A stretch of DNA of 64,000 nt, from assembly GCF_019797765.1 (NCBI RefSeq), contig NZ_CP081862.1, positions 3,534,001 to 3,598,000 on the forward strand, given 5' to 3'. The notes under the pieces were generated by a model, which saw only the letters and a list, made by a program, of their open reading frames with translations, had not been told where the DNA came from and ran no database searches. Position numbers and translations under genes: made by a program. This document shows, piece by piece, positions 8,492 to 15,848 of the stretch; the stretch's first letter is position 1, and each line of letters opens with the position of its first letter. This DNA is from Cellulomonas sp. C5510 (GTDB lineage: Bacteria > Actinomycetota > Actinomycetes > Actinomycetales > Cellulomonadaceae).

Positions 8492-9588
8492 GCCCAGCCC
8501 CCCGCCTGGCGCCGGGTCCGGCGGATGAGCCAGAAGAAGAACGGCCCGCCGACCAGGGCGGTCAGCATGCCGATCGGGAGGTCCGCCGAGGCGACGGCAG
8601 TCCGCGCGACCAGATCGGCCGCGAGCAGCAGCACCGCGCCGCCGAGCGCGCTGAGCGGCACGAGCGCGCGGTGCCCGGGACCGACGGCCATCCGCACCAG
8701 GTGCGGGACGACCAGCCCGACGAACGCGATGATCCCGCAGAACGCGACGGCCGCGGCGGTCAGCAGCGCGACGGCGACGATGCTCACGACCCGCAGCCGC
8801 TCGACGTCCACCCCGACGTGCCGCGCCGCGCGCTCCCCGAGGGCGAGCAGGTCCAGGCGGCGGGCCACGAGCAGGGCGACCGCGAGCCCCGCGGCCACGA
8901 ACGGCGCGACCACCGCGACGTACTGCCAGCGCGTGCCGTTGAGGCTGCCGAGCTGCCAGAACACGATCTGCTCGCGCGCCTGGGTGTCGGCCAGGAACGT
9001 GAGGAACGCGATGCCCGCGCCGCACACGGCGTTCACCGCCACGCCGGTGAGCACGAGCGTGACGACCTCCGTCCGCCCGCCGGACCGCGCGAGCAGGTAC
9101 ACGACCAGCGTCGTGACGAGCCCGCCCGCGAAGGCCAGCGCGGCGGACGTGAACGGCCCGAGGAACCCGAGCCCGAGGACGATCCCGGTGCACGCCGCGA
9201 GCGCCGCACCCGACGACACCCCGACCACGCCGGGGTCGGCCAGGGGGTTGCCGAACACGCCCTGCATCACGGCGCCGGCGGCGGCGAGCGCGGCACCGGC
9301 GAGCACCGCCATCGCGACCCGCGGGAACCGGATGGTCCACAGGGCGGCGTCGCCGTTCGGGTGCGTCGGGAGCGGGCCGGCGTCGACGCCGAGCCGGTGC
9401 AGCACGGAGCCGAGCACCTCACCGGGCGGGATGCGCAGCTGCCCGGTCCCCGCGGCGACGACCACCAGCACCGCCAGCGCGACCGCGAGCCCCGCCGCCA
9501 GGAGCGCGACCCGGCTGCGGCGGGCCGGTGGGGCCGCCGGGGCGGTCGCGCGCGCGGTGGCCGCGGGCCGCGTGCCCACCGCCGTCAC
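8488..9588 (-). CDS. hmuU: Haem ABC importer permease HmuU
   Basis: A 366-residue FecCD/BtuC-family permease with about nine or ten membrane helices. Family features include RIPPGEVLGSVLHRLG, RFPRVAMAVLAGAALAAAGAVMQ, GNPLADPGVVGVSSGA and the coupling region LGERAARHVGVDVERLR, ending GGPFFFWLIRR. The start is a GTG inside a GTGA overlap with the hmuT stop; longer upstream reading is just open frame under hmuT. It forms the membrane channel for haem delivered by HmuT and powered by HmuV. Confidence 0.94.
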   Translation of the reverse strand: MTAVGTRPAATARATAPAAPPARRSRVALLAAGLAVALAVLVVVAAGTGQLRIPPGEVLGSVLHRLGVDAGPLPTHPNGDAALWTIRFPRVAMAVLAGAALAAAGAVMQGVFGNPLADPGVVGVSSGAALAACTGIVLGLGFLGPFTSAALAFAGGLVTTLVVYLLARSGGRTEVVTLVLTGVAVNAVCGAGIAFLTFLADTQAREQIVFWQLGSLNGTRWQYVAVVAPFVAAGLAVALLVARRLDLLALGERAARHVGVDVERLRVVSIVAVALLTAAAVAFCGIIAFVGLVVPHLVRMAVGPGHRALVPLSALGGAVLLLAADLVARTAVASADLPIGMLTALVGGPFFFWLIRRTRRQAGGWA

Positions 9589-10730
9589 GACGCGTCGGGC
9601 GCGTAGAACGCGCGGGCCAGGGCGTCGAGCGTCTGCGCGGACGTCGGGCCGAACGACAGCACCTGGGAGTCCGCCATGTCCACGACGCGCCGGTGCTCTC
9701 CGGCGGGGGTCTGCGCCACGGCGGGGAGCTGCTCGAGCAGCCCGTCGACGCCCCCGACCGACTCGAGACCGGCGGTCATGACCAGCAGGAGGTCGGGCGC
9801 GGCGGCGACCAGGGCCTCGTCCGTGACCGGGCGCATGCCCTGCCACCCGATCTCCGCGGCGACGTCCACGCCCCCCAGCGCGGTGACGAGCGCCTCCGCG
9901 CCGGAGCCCTCGCCGAACAGGTAGAAGACCCCGGCCTGCCCGCGCAGGTAGAGGAACGCGACGCGCAGCCGGTCCGCGGGGTCGTCGGGCGCGAGCCGCT
10001 CGATGTCGGCGACCACCGCGTCGATCTCCGCCTGCGTCCGCGCGGCGAGCGCCTCACCCTCCCGCGGCAGCCCGACGGCGGCGGCGACGGAGGTGATGAG
10101 GTCGTCCACCGACTCCAGGTCGCGCCGGGAGTCGACGACGACCACCGGGATCCCCGCGTCCCGCATCTGGAGCACGGTGTCCCACGGGCCGAGCGTGGTG
10201 TCGGTGATGATGAGCGTCGGCGCGAGGTCCAGGATCGCCTCGCCGTTGAGGTCGTGGCCGTCCCGCGTCACGAGGGGCAGGCCCCCGGCCTCCGGGAAGT
10301 CCGAGGACGCGTCCCGCCCGACGACGCTGCCCCCGAGCCCCAGCTCGAACAGGATCCGCGACGTCGAGCCGTACAGGTCGAGCGCCAGCACCCGGCTGGT
10401 GTCGGTGACCGTGACCTCGGTGCCCTGGGCGTCCGTGACCGTGACGGGGAGCGCCGGCTGCGGGTCCTGCGCGACGGGGTCGACCGGGGTCGCGGCGCTC
10501 ACCGCCGTCTGCTCGCCGACCCAGGACCGCGGGTCCTCCAGGGGCGTGAGCTCGCCGAGCGGCGGGCGGTCCCCGGCGGCGGCCGGCGCGTGCGCGGCCG
10601 TGGTCGCCGGGGAGGCGCAGCCCGCGAGGAGGACTCCCAGCAGGGCCGTCACCAGCAGGAGCGCGCGGGGGGCGCGTCGCGGGTTGCGGCGCGCGTCGCG
10701 GGCACGGCCGTGCGGACGGGGATGGGGCAT
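9585..10730 (-). CDS. hmuT: Haem-binding lipoprotein HmuT
   Basis: A 381-residue substrate-binding lipoprotein of the class III (FecB/HmuT) fold. The lipobox LLAGC follows a basic, hydrophobic N-terminus, so it should be anchored to the outer face of the membrane. By comparison with corynebacterial HmuT, which binds haem through one His and one Tyr, His159 in GHDLN and Tyr270 in FYLFG are candidate ligands; this is inference from motif position. The ATG is preceded by AGGAG. It is the first gene of the haem operon and sits directly behind two DtxR-type boxes, so iron-dependent repression is expected. Confidence 0.93.
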   Translation of the reverse strand: MPHPRPHGRARDARRNPRRAPRALLLVTALLGVLLAGCASPATTAAHAPAAAGDRPPLGELTPLEDPRSWVGEQTAVSAATPVDPVAQDPQPALPVTVTDAQGTEVTVTDTSRVLALDLYGSTSRILFELGLGGSVVGRDASSDFPEAGGLPLVTRDGHDLNGEAILDLAPTLIITDTTLGPWDTVLQMRDAGIPVVVVDSRRDLESVDDLITSVAAAVGLPREGEALAARTQAEIDAVVADIERLAPDDPADRLRVAFLYLRGQAGVFYLFGEGSGAEALVTALGGVDVAAEIGWQGMRPVTDEALVAAAPDLLLVMTAGLESVGGVDGLLEQLPAVAQTPAGEHRRVVDMADSQVLSFGPTSAQTLDALARAFYAPDAS

Positions 10731-10751
10731 CGGTGCGGCGTCTCCTGTGGT

Positions 10752-10770
10752 GAAGGTGAGCCAAACCTAA
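10752..10770 (-). promoter_or_regulatory. DtxR/IdeR-type iron box 1 in front of hmuT
   Basis: Read on the minus strand, TTAGGTTTGGCTCACCTTC matches the DtxR/IdeR consensus TTAGGTTAGGCTAACCTAA at 15 of 19 positions. It ends about 20 bases before the hmuT ATG, where a bound repressor would block initiation. Confidence 0.75.
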
Positions 10771-10786
10771 GTTAGGCGCACCTCAG
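10768..10786 (+). promoter_or_regulatory. DtxR/IdeR-type iron box 2, overlapping box 1
   Basis: The sequence TAAGTTAGGCGCACCTCAG matches the same consensus at 14 of 19 positions and overlaps box 1 by three bases. Two dimers could bind side by side. The stop codon of the prophage-remnant ORF to the right falls inside this box. Confidence 0.6.
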
Positions 10787-11148
10787 AAGACAAGGACGTC
10801 TCGGCGCGCGTCCGGGGTGTCGTCGGGGTAGTCGACGGTCGGGTTGTCCCCGAGGAGCAGAGCGCGGGCGGTGCCGACGAGCAGAGCGGCGTCCCCGTAC
10901 TCGCGGCAGGACGCGGCGGGTTCTTCGGAGATGCCGAGGCCCTGCCCGCGTCCGCGGACCTCCCGGGTCCACATCGAGTCGGGGAGCCAGTACCGGCGGG
11001 TGTTGTCGCGCATCGCGGACAGGACGCGGTAGGCGGTGAGGTGGCGGGCGTCGACGTCGTCGATCCACGTGGGTGCGATCGCGGACGAGGGTCGGCGGTT
11101 CTCGGTGAGCTCGGGGATGTGCGCGAGAGGCGCCCACTGGTCCTGCAT
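10783..11148 (-). pseudogene. Prophage remnant ORF, possibly a portal-protein fragment
   Basis: An open frame of 121 codons with ordinary residue composition (WIDDVDARHLTAYRVLSAMR, then a REYGDAALLVGTARALLLGD stretch). The EYGDxALLV pattern near the end and the place after the terminase genes suggest the N-terminal part of an actinophage portal protein, which is usually 450-550 residues. It is then cut short directly at the hmuT promoter. There is no convincing ribosome site. The portal call is a weak inference; the prophage origin is better supported by the neighbours. Confidence 0.4.
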
Positions 11149-11264
11149 GTAGTCCCGCGCGCTGCTGCCCCCCGGGTCGATGGCCTGGCAGGGTCATCGT
11201 CCGGTCGGGGGTGCCAGAGGCTAATGGTCTGGACCGAGCGTCTGAACCGGAGGACGCTCGGCGC

Positions 11265-11516
11265 ATGCCTCAGTACGCGGTCAGGTTCACCTACCCCACC
11301 AGCCCGACTCTCGACGACGCGGTCGAGGGCGTGCTGCGTGACATCGCCGAGGTCGACCTCAAGACAGGCGAGACGGACGCCGGCGGCCGACACGGTGACG
11401 TGTGGCTGATCACCGCCGACGACGCCGACCACGTGACGCGCCTCGTGGCGGAGGTCCGCGCCCGGGTGCCGGAGATCCTCGACGTGGCATTGGTGGAGAA
11501 TCGCGGGATGGTCTAG
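11265..11516 (+). CDS. Small protein of unknown function in prophage remnant
   Basis: An 83-residue ORF starting MPQYAVRFTYP with CGGAGGA about ten bases upstream, which decides the start. The composition is acidic (many Asp/Glu), with predicted alternating strand and helix, ending RVPEILDVALVENRGMV. It lies on the opposite strand to the terminase genes, and its stop overlaps the 3' end of the terminase large-subunit remnant. I do not recognise the family; no membrane segment or signal peptide is visible. It may be a cargo (moron) gene. Confidence 0.55.
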   Translation: MPQYAVRFTYPTSPTLDDAVEGVLRDIAEVDLKTGETDAGGRHGDVWLITADDADHVTRLVAEVRARVPEILDVALVENRGMV

Positions 11517-11874
11517 CGTCCGCGCATCCCCGCCCACCGCTGACCGCCGCGGCCGGCGGGCTGCTTCTTGCCCTTCTCGGCGCGCTGATGCGGGTACATC
11601 AGCCACGTCAGCCCCAGCACCTCCGCGTCCACCCGGTCCAGGGACGCCTGCTTCGGGTCCCCTGTCCATGCGGTCGCCTGGTCCTCGAGGATCGACAGGT
11701 CGATGACGTCGGGGTCGACGACGTGGATGCGGCCCTGCTGGAAAAGGGCACGGATCGGCTGCGCCCGCGCCCACTTGCCCTACCCGGGGCCGCGGCGTGC
11801 TTGGTCGGCCCAGGTGGCTGCGGTGGGGTGGGTTCGAACATGCGGGCGGCGTGCTCAGCCCAGTCGATGCTCAC
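11513..11874 (-). pseudogene. Phage terminase large subunit, internally deleted and frameshifted
   Basis: Two pieces remain in different frames. From a GTG at 11874 (one base after the upstream stop) about 32 codons read VSIDWAEHAARMFEP..., which resembles the start of an actinophage large terminase. From about 11779 to 11513 another frame gives 88 residues containing KWARAQPIRALFQQGRIHVV and LEDQATAWTG, typical of the extreme C-terminus of large terminases. It ends at a TAG. The ATPase Walker motifs and most of the nuclease domain are missing, so roughly 400 residues have been lost. The C-terminal identification is firm; the N-terminal piece is less certain. Confidence 0.7.
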
Positions 11875-11875
11875 C

Positions 11876-12592
11876 TCAGGATGATGAGGGACCAGGTGCG
11901 ACCTCCTCGCCATTGGGCGGAGGAGCGGTCGGAGCGGGGCCGTAGCTTTCGGCCTCGCGCTCGATGCGCCTCTTTCCCCAGGGGCCGCGCGTGTCGAACC
12001 ATGCGCGCAGTCGCCCGAGCTTTCCTCCGTAGCGCGTCCCCAGCAGGATTCTGGCGTCCATCTGGATGTGGTCGGCCATGTACGCGAGGTGGAAGTCCAT
12101 CTCTTCCTGGTGCTGCGACCTCGCCTTGGGGTCAGCGCCCGGCTCGAGTAGGGCGCTCATCTGCAGGTCGCAGGCCAGTAGGGCGTTGAAAGGGAGCCAC
12201 ACGTCGCCCGACGTAGTCGCTCGCGCGACGTGGAGCTGCTCGCCCGCAGCTGCTGATGCCGCCTGCCATTCGGCGAACCGCCGGTCATACTCGCCGAGGG
12301 CCTCCTTTCGTCGATTCGGCGGGATCTGCTCTGGCGTCTCAACGATCACCATTGAAGCGAGCAGTTCGTTCCCTGTATCCCTGAGCCTGTATGCGACGCG
12401 CAACGTCTCCACGCCGGCGTCTCTTCGCAGGTCCCTCGCCTTGTTCCGAGCGTCCCGTCGTTGGGTGAGCGTGAACAGGATGAACGTCGAGAATGCGCTC
12501 AATAGTGCCCCGACGACCACGCCGGCCAATGGGGTCTGCCAGAACGGCGGGGCCGGGGGGCTCTCTGCGGCGAAGATGAGGATGGCGCGCAC
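11876..12592 (-). CDS. Membrane-anchored protein of unknown function, prophage cargo candidate
   Basis: A 238-residue protein with one strong N-terminal membrane helix (about residues 18-42, LAGVVVGALLSAFSTFILFTL) followed by a basic stretch (QRRDARNKARDLRRDAG). This predicts most of the protein in the cytoplasm. The rest is helical, with conserved-looking aromatic patches, and the C-terminus is Pro/Ser-rich. The frame starts at a GTG without a clear ribosome site. Its codon use and base composition are visibly lower in G+C than flanking chromosomal genes. It sits between the small and large terminase genes, where packaging genes are normally adjacent, so it looks inserted. I do not recognise the family. 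Confidence 0.6.
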   Translation of the reverse strand: MRAILIFAAESPPAPPFWQTPLAGVVVGALLSAFSTFILFTLTQRRDARNKARDLRRDAGVETLRVAYRLRDTGNELLASMVIVETPEQIPPNRRKEALGEYDRRFAEWQAASAAAGEQLHVARATTSGDVWLPFNALLACDLQMSALLEPGADPKARSQHQEEMDFHLAYMADHIQMDARILLGTRYGGKLGRLRAWFDTRGPWGKRRIEREAESYGPAPTAPPPNGEEVAPGPSSS

Positions 12593-12638
12593 GACACCGA
12601 AGGTAACGCTGAATACGCGTGCCCGGACGGGGAACGGG

Positions 12639-13376
12639 CTACGCCACGCCGCCCGCCAGCACCCGCAGATGCCGAGGCACCACCTCAGCGACCAGCGCCT
12701 CCTGCTCCGCCGTCAGCCCTAGGTCCGCGAGGATGGCGCGGATGGCTCCGGCGACGAGCTCGCCCTGCTGCTCGGCGAGACGCACACGCCGCTCCTCGAC
12801 CCCGGCCTTGATCGCCGCCTGACACACGGTTACGAGGTGCTTGCGCTCCCGCCCGTACAGCTCGTACCAGATCGACGGACGAGCCTCCTGCGTGGTGTCC
12901 GTCCCGGGGGCCTCGCCGGACTGCTTGTCGACGACCTTCGTCGTGCCCCACACCAGAGCGTCACGCCCCGACGGGTTCGCCGTTCCGACCGGCCGGCCGT
13001 CCAGCGTGAACGCCTGGTGCGTCGGCTCCTCGTGCAGCTCCTGCACCCGGCGCCGCAGCCACTGCACGTGCCCGGCAGTCCACCGGACCTCCTCGAGCAG
13101 CGCGTCCGTCGGGGAGATGTCCACCGGCAGCCCGAGGGTCTGCACCGCGACCGCCGCCGCGGCCTCCTCCTGCCTGCGCCGGCCTGCGGCCTGAGCCTGC
13201 GGCGACCCGCCCCCGTGCATCCGGCACACCCGCTGGCCCGGGAGCGGCCCGTTCTTGCACGCCGCGCCCGCTCGGGAGTGCCCGGTGCAGGTCGGCTTCC
13301 CGTTGTCGCGTGCATGGGGTCGTCCGCACTTCGCGCAGTCCACGGGGTCGCCGCTGATGGGTTCGGCGGGGGCCAT
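12639..13376 (-). CDS. Phage terminase small subunit
   Basis: A 245-residue protein with the layout of actinophage small terminases. A Cys/His-rich N-terminal head (CAKC, then CTGH, CKN and CRMHGGGSPQ) probably binds zinc. A helical region follows (LLEEVRWTAGHVQWLRRRVQEL), and the C-terminal half contains WYELYGRERKHLVTVCQAAI, seen in TerS-like proteins. It would recognise phage DNA for packaging with the large subunit. The ATG was chosen because GGGAG lies seven bases upstream; an in-frame ATG 30 bases earlier lacks one. The gene appears intact, though its partner downstream is destroyed. Confidence 0.75.
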   Translation of the reverse strand: MAPAEPISGDPVDCAKCGRPHARDNGKPTCTGHSRAGAACKNGPLPGQRVCRMHGGGSPQAQAAGRRRQEEAAAAVAVQTLGLPVDISPTDALLEEVRWTAGHVQWLRRRVQELHEEPTHQAFTLDGRPVGTANPSGRDALVWGTTKVVDKQSGEAPGTDTTQEARPSIWYELYGRERKHLVTVCQAAIKAGVEERRVRLAEQQGELVAGAIRAILADLGLTAEQEALVAEVVPRHLRVLAGGVA

Positions 13377-13542
13377 GTGCGGTTCTCCCACGGCGTCGGG
13401 GTCCACGGTGTGCGCGTGGTCGCCCTCGGAGTGTCCGGTGGGGGGTGCAGGTCGGTGGCCGGTTCGCCAGACAGGTGGTGGGTCGCGCTCGTAGCGTGTG
13501 ACGCATCCCGACGTGGGCGCGGGGCATGTGAGGAGGACAACG

Positions 13543-14061
13543 GTGTTCCCTGACGACTTGGTACCGAACCGGGGACTGCTTCACGAGCGCCTCGGTGACG
13601 GGCCGAATCTGATCTGGCGGTTCGCTGTCGAAGGTGACGACGTCGGGGTCACGGCGCCGTGGTACCCGCCGGCGCACTCGTCGCTGCTGGCGCTGGTCGG
13701 CGACGCCAGGGTCGAGTTCGTGAACTTGCGTGGTCAGGCGGAGGACGACGGCGTTGGGTTCTCTGTCGGTGCTGACGTGTTCACCGCGACGTCGGTCGTG
13801 ACGCTCACCGCCTCGAAGGTGGGCGGTCGTGACGTCACTTGGCGCGTGTTCGCGGTGGGGCGTTCGACGATCTCGAAGGTGGAGGTGGCCGCCACGGCAG
13901 ACGCGTTCTTGGCTGGGAACTCGGAGTGGCCGAAGGTCAGGCATGCGGTCGTGACGTTCGCCGATGGTCGGGAGCTCGCTCTGACCCCGAACGGACAGAG
14001 CTCGCGGGACCGCGAGGAGCTGGCGGACCTCGTGCTGAGCTTCGTGCGGGCGCTCAAGTAG
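13543..14061 (+). CDS. Protein of unknown function, prophage cargo candidate
   Basis: A 172-residue soluble protein beginning at a GTG with a perfect AGGAGG six bases upstream, so it is very likely expressed. It is rich in beta-strand-like segments (VGVTAPWYPP, VTWRVFAVGRSTISKVEVAA) and ends in a helix. It is encoded on the strand opposite to the packaging genes, between the small terminase and the zinc-ribbon ORF, a typical place for a moron gene with its own transcription. No signal peptide, membrane helix or known motif is visible, and I do not recognise the family. Confidence 0.65.
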   Translation: MFPDDLVPNRGLLHERLGDGPNLIWRFAVEGDDVGVTAPWYPPAHSSLLALVGDARVEFVNLRGQAEDDGVGFSVGADVFTATSVVTLTASKVGGRDVTWRVFAVGRSTISKVEVAATADAFLAGNSEWPKVRHAVVTFADGRELALTPNGQSSRDREELADLVLSFVRALK

Positions 14062-14085
14062 CGTCGTCTGCGGCGGGTGCCCGAC

Positions 14086-14304
14086 CTACCAGGTCCAGCT
14101 TCGGCGGTTCGCCTGGGTCGCTCGCTGAACGCGGGCGCGTGCTCGGGCGCGCTGTGTGGTGCCGGGGTGAGGTCGCCCCACGGCCCACCGGATCCCACAG
14201 CCCGCGCACTCCCACCAGCCGTTGTGGTAGCCGGGCTCGTAGCTGACCCGGGTCGTGCGGTGTCCGCAGTAGGAGCACGTTCCGTTCCGTCTCACGGTTC
14301 CCAT
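14086..14304 (-). CDS. Small zinc-ribbon protein of the prophage remnant
   Basis: A 72-residue ORF starting MGTVRRNGT with a four-cysteine ribbon: CSYCGH near residue 10 and WECAGCGIRW near residue 30. A basic Arg/Gln-rich tail follows. The layout suggests DNA or RNA binding. It is on the same strand as the helicase and terminase remnants. No strong ribosome site precedes the ATG; a longer frame of 92 codons is possible. The exact role is unknown. Confidence 0.5.
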   Translation of the reverse strand: MGTVRRNGTCSYCGHRTTRVSYEPGYHNGWWECAGCGIRWAVGRPHPGTTQRARARARVQRATQANRRSWTW

Positions 14305-14335
14305 GGCGAGAGTCTGCCGGGAGGGTCTGACACGC

Positions 14336-15010
14336 TCAGCGAGGAGCGCCGGCTGCTCTCGCAATCGCGGCCTCGGCGAGGAGGCGGGTGCGGTTCACGT
14401 CTGCGGTGGCGTTCTCGAACAGGCGCCCGTCCGGGGAGACCATCTGCTCGCCCTGCTGGCGCTTCACCTGGAGGACCTCCGCGATCGCCGGGTCCGACCC
14501 CTCCTCGGAGACGAGGAAGTACGCGACCGGGGGTTCGTCGATGCCGTCCCTCCGGAGGCGGCCGATGCCCTGCTCGTGGATCTGCGGGGACCAGTCGAGC
14601 TCCCCGAACACGGCGACGCGGGCGACCTTCTGGAGGCCGTCGACGCCGGACCCGGACCGCAGGGACATGATCAGGATGCGGGCGGCGCCGTTCTTGAGCG
14701 CGTCGAGGGCGGCGCCCATCTGGTTCGGGGACTCCGTGCCCGCACACAGGACCGGGCGGGACTCGGCGAGGCGGTCCAGCCAGATGTCGTAGTCGGCGCG
14801 GTGCCACCCGAACAGCACGATCTTCTCCTCACTCTCGAGGAGGAGGCGGACGAACTCGGCGACGAACGGGGCCTTCGCCAGGCCGGTCGCTTGGCGCATG
14901 AGCATGTCGATCTCACCCGAGGCGCGGAAACGGTCCATCGACGTGGTGGAGGAGCCGAGGATCAGGTGGGCGAGGGCCGCGGCGTCGCGGCCACGGCGGC
15001 GCGCAGGTGG
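14336..15010 (-). pseudogene. Phage SNF2-type helicase, C-terminal half only
   Basis: The frame encodes the second RecA-like lobe of a phage SNF2/DEAD-like helicase. KIVLFGWHRADYDIWLDRL is the lobe start, ILIMSLRSGSGVDGLQ corresponds to motif V, and IHEQGIGRLRRDG is motif VI with the arginine fingers. The N-terminal lobe with the Walker A and DEAH motifs is absent. Reading upstream, homologous-looking sequence ends near position 14992 and the frame closes at a stop at 15011-15013, inside an inverted repeat. An internal ATG at 14938 could still start a 200-residue product, but without the first lobe it cannot be a helicase. Confidence 0.7.
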
Positions 15011-15023
15011 TCACCTGCGCGCC
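14998..15023. repeat. Inverted repeat with 12-base arms at the helicase breakpoint
   Basis: GGCGCGCAGGTG, two bases, then CACCTGCGCGCC: a perfect 12-base inverted repeat. It sits where the helicase homology stops, so it may mark the right edge of the prophage remnant (recombination scar or attachment core) or act as a hairpin. The next 250 bases up to 15274 show no gene that I can support. Confidence 0.55.
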
Positions 15024-15274
15024 GGTCGGTGTCATCCCTGCCTGAGCGACGATCGACCACGGGTCACCCGGCGGAACCGGGCGCTGCGACACACGGTTGG
15101 CAACTTCGCCCCGGTACGGACCCAGGCTGCGGACACGGTTCCCGACGTCTTTCTGCCCATGCACGATGGCCCATGCCCAGGTCGCCCGGCGGGCACGCCG
15201 AGGCGCCGGGCGCACACAAGGGTGCGTCCGGGTCGTGCGGCGGGCTCAGGCCCGGGCGGGCCCCCGTGCCGGGC

Positions 15275-15715
15275 TCAGCTCAGGGACCGCTCGGTGCCGG
15301 GGGTCGCGGCGCGCGCGGCGTCCCGCTCCCGCAGGCGCTGCTCCTCGCGCTTGACCTCCATGTGGGTGGCGCGCTCGCGGTGCAGCCACTCGGGGCTCTC
15401 CTCGATGATCGCGTCGATCTGCTCGGTGGTCAGCGGGTCCGTGAGGCCGGCGCGCGCCAGCCCGGACGTCGAGATCCGCAGACGGGCCGCCACGACGGCG
15501 CGCGGGTGCGGGCCGGTGCGCCGCAGCTCCTGCAGCCACGGCGGGGGCGTGCGCTGCAGCTCGTCGAGCTGCTCGCGGGACACGGGCCCGGCGCGGAACT
15601 CCTCGGGGGTGGCCGGCAGGTGCACGCCGAGCTTCGCCGCCGCGGTGGCGGGCTTCATGGTCTGCGGCGTACGCGCGCGGCGGGCCGGAGCGGCCGGGCT
15701 GTCCTCGGAGGTCAC
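15275..15715 (-). CDS. DUF5997 family protein
   Basis: A 146-residue protein whose core (MKPATAAAKLGVHLPATPEE, then WLQELRRTGPHPRAVVAARL and ISTSGLARAG) matches the DUF5997 family of Actinobacteria. The VVAARLRISTSGLARAGL region looks like a helix-turn-helix, so a DNA-binding role is possible, although none is established to my knowledge. I used the GTG start giving a 19-residue lead; an ATG at 15658 would begin directly at the conserved core. It is divergent from a LysR effector-domain gene, a pairing I recall from related actinomycetes. Confidence 0.8.
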   Translation of the reverse strand: MTSEDSPAAPARRARTPQTMKPATAAAKLGVHLPATPEEFRAGPVSREQLDELQRTPPPWLQELRRTGPHPRAVVAARLRISTSGLARAGLTDPLTTEQIDAIIEESPEWLHRERATHMEVKREEQRLRERDAARAATPGTERSLS

Positions 15716-15848
15716 CGGTCCAGGATACGGACCCCGGCCCCGGGCCGGCACCCGGCGGCGCCGCCCCGCCGTCGCGGCGGCACGGGCCGGCGCAGCGCGA
15801 CGAGGCCGCCCGGCCCGGCGGGCCTGCCGCGCGGCTACGCTGACCGCG

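Noticed and set aside
10767..11774. A 335-codon minus-strand frame across the prophage remnant and hmuT promoter
   Set aside because: It crosses the iron boxes and the terminase tail in a different frame and is compositionally incoherent.
14913..15217. Minus-strand ORFs of 60-100 codons in the gap right of the helicase remnant
   Set aside because: No ribosome site, overlapping alternatives in several frames and no protein pattern; no tRNA or tmRNA fold could be made out either.
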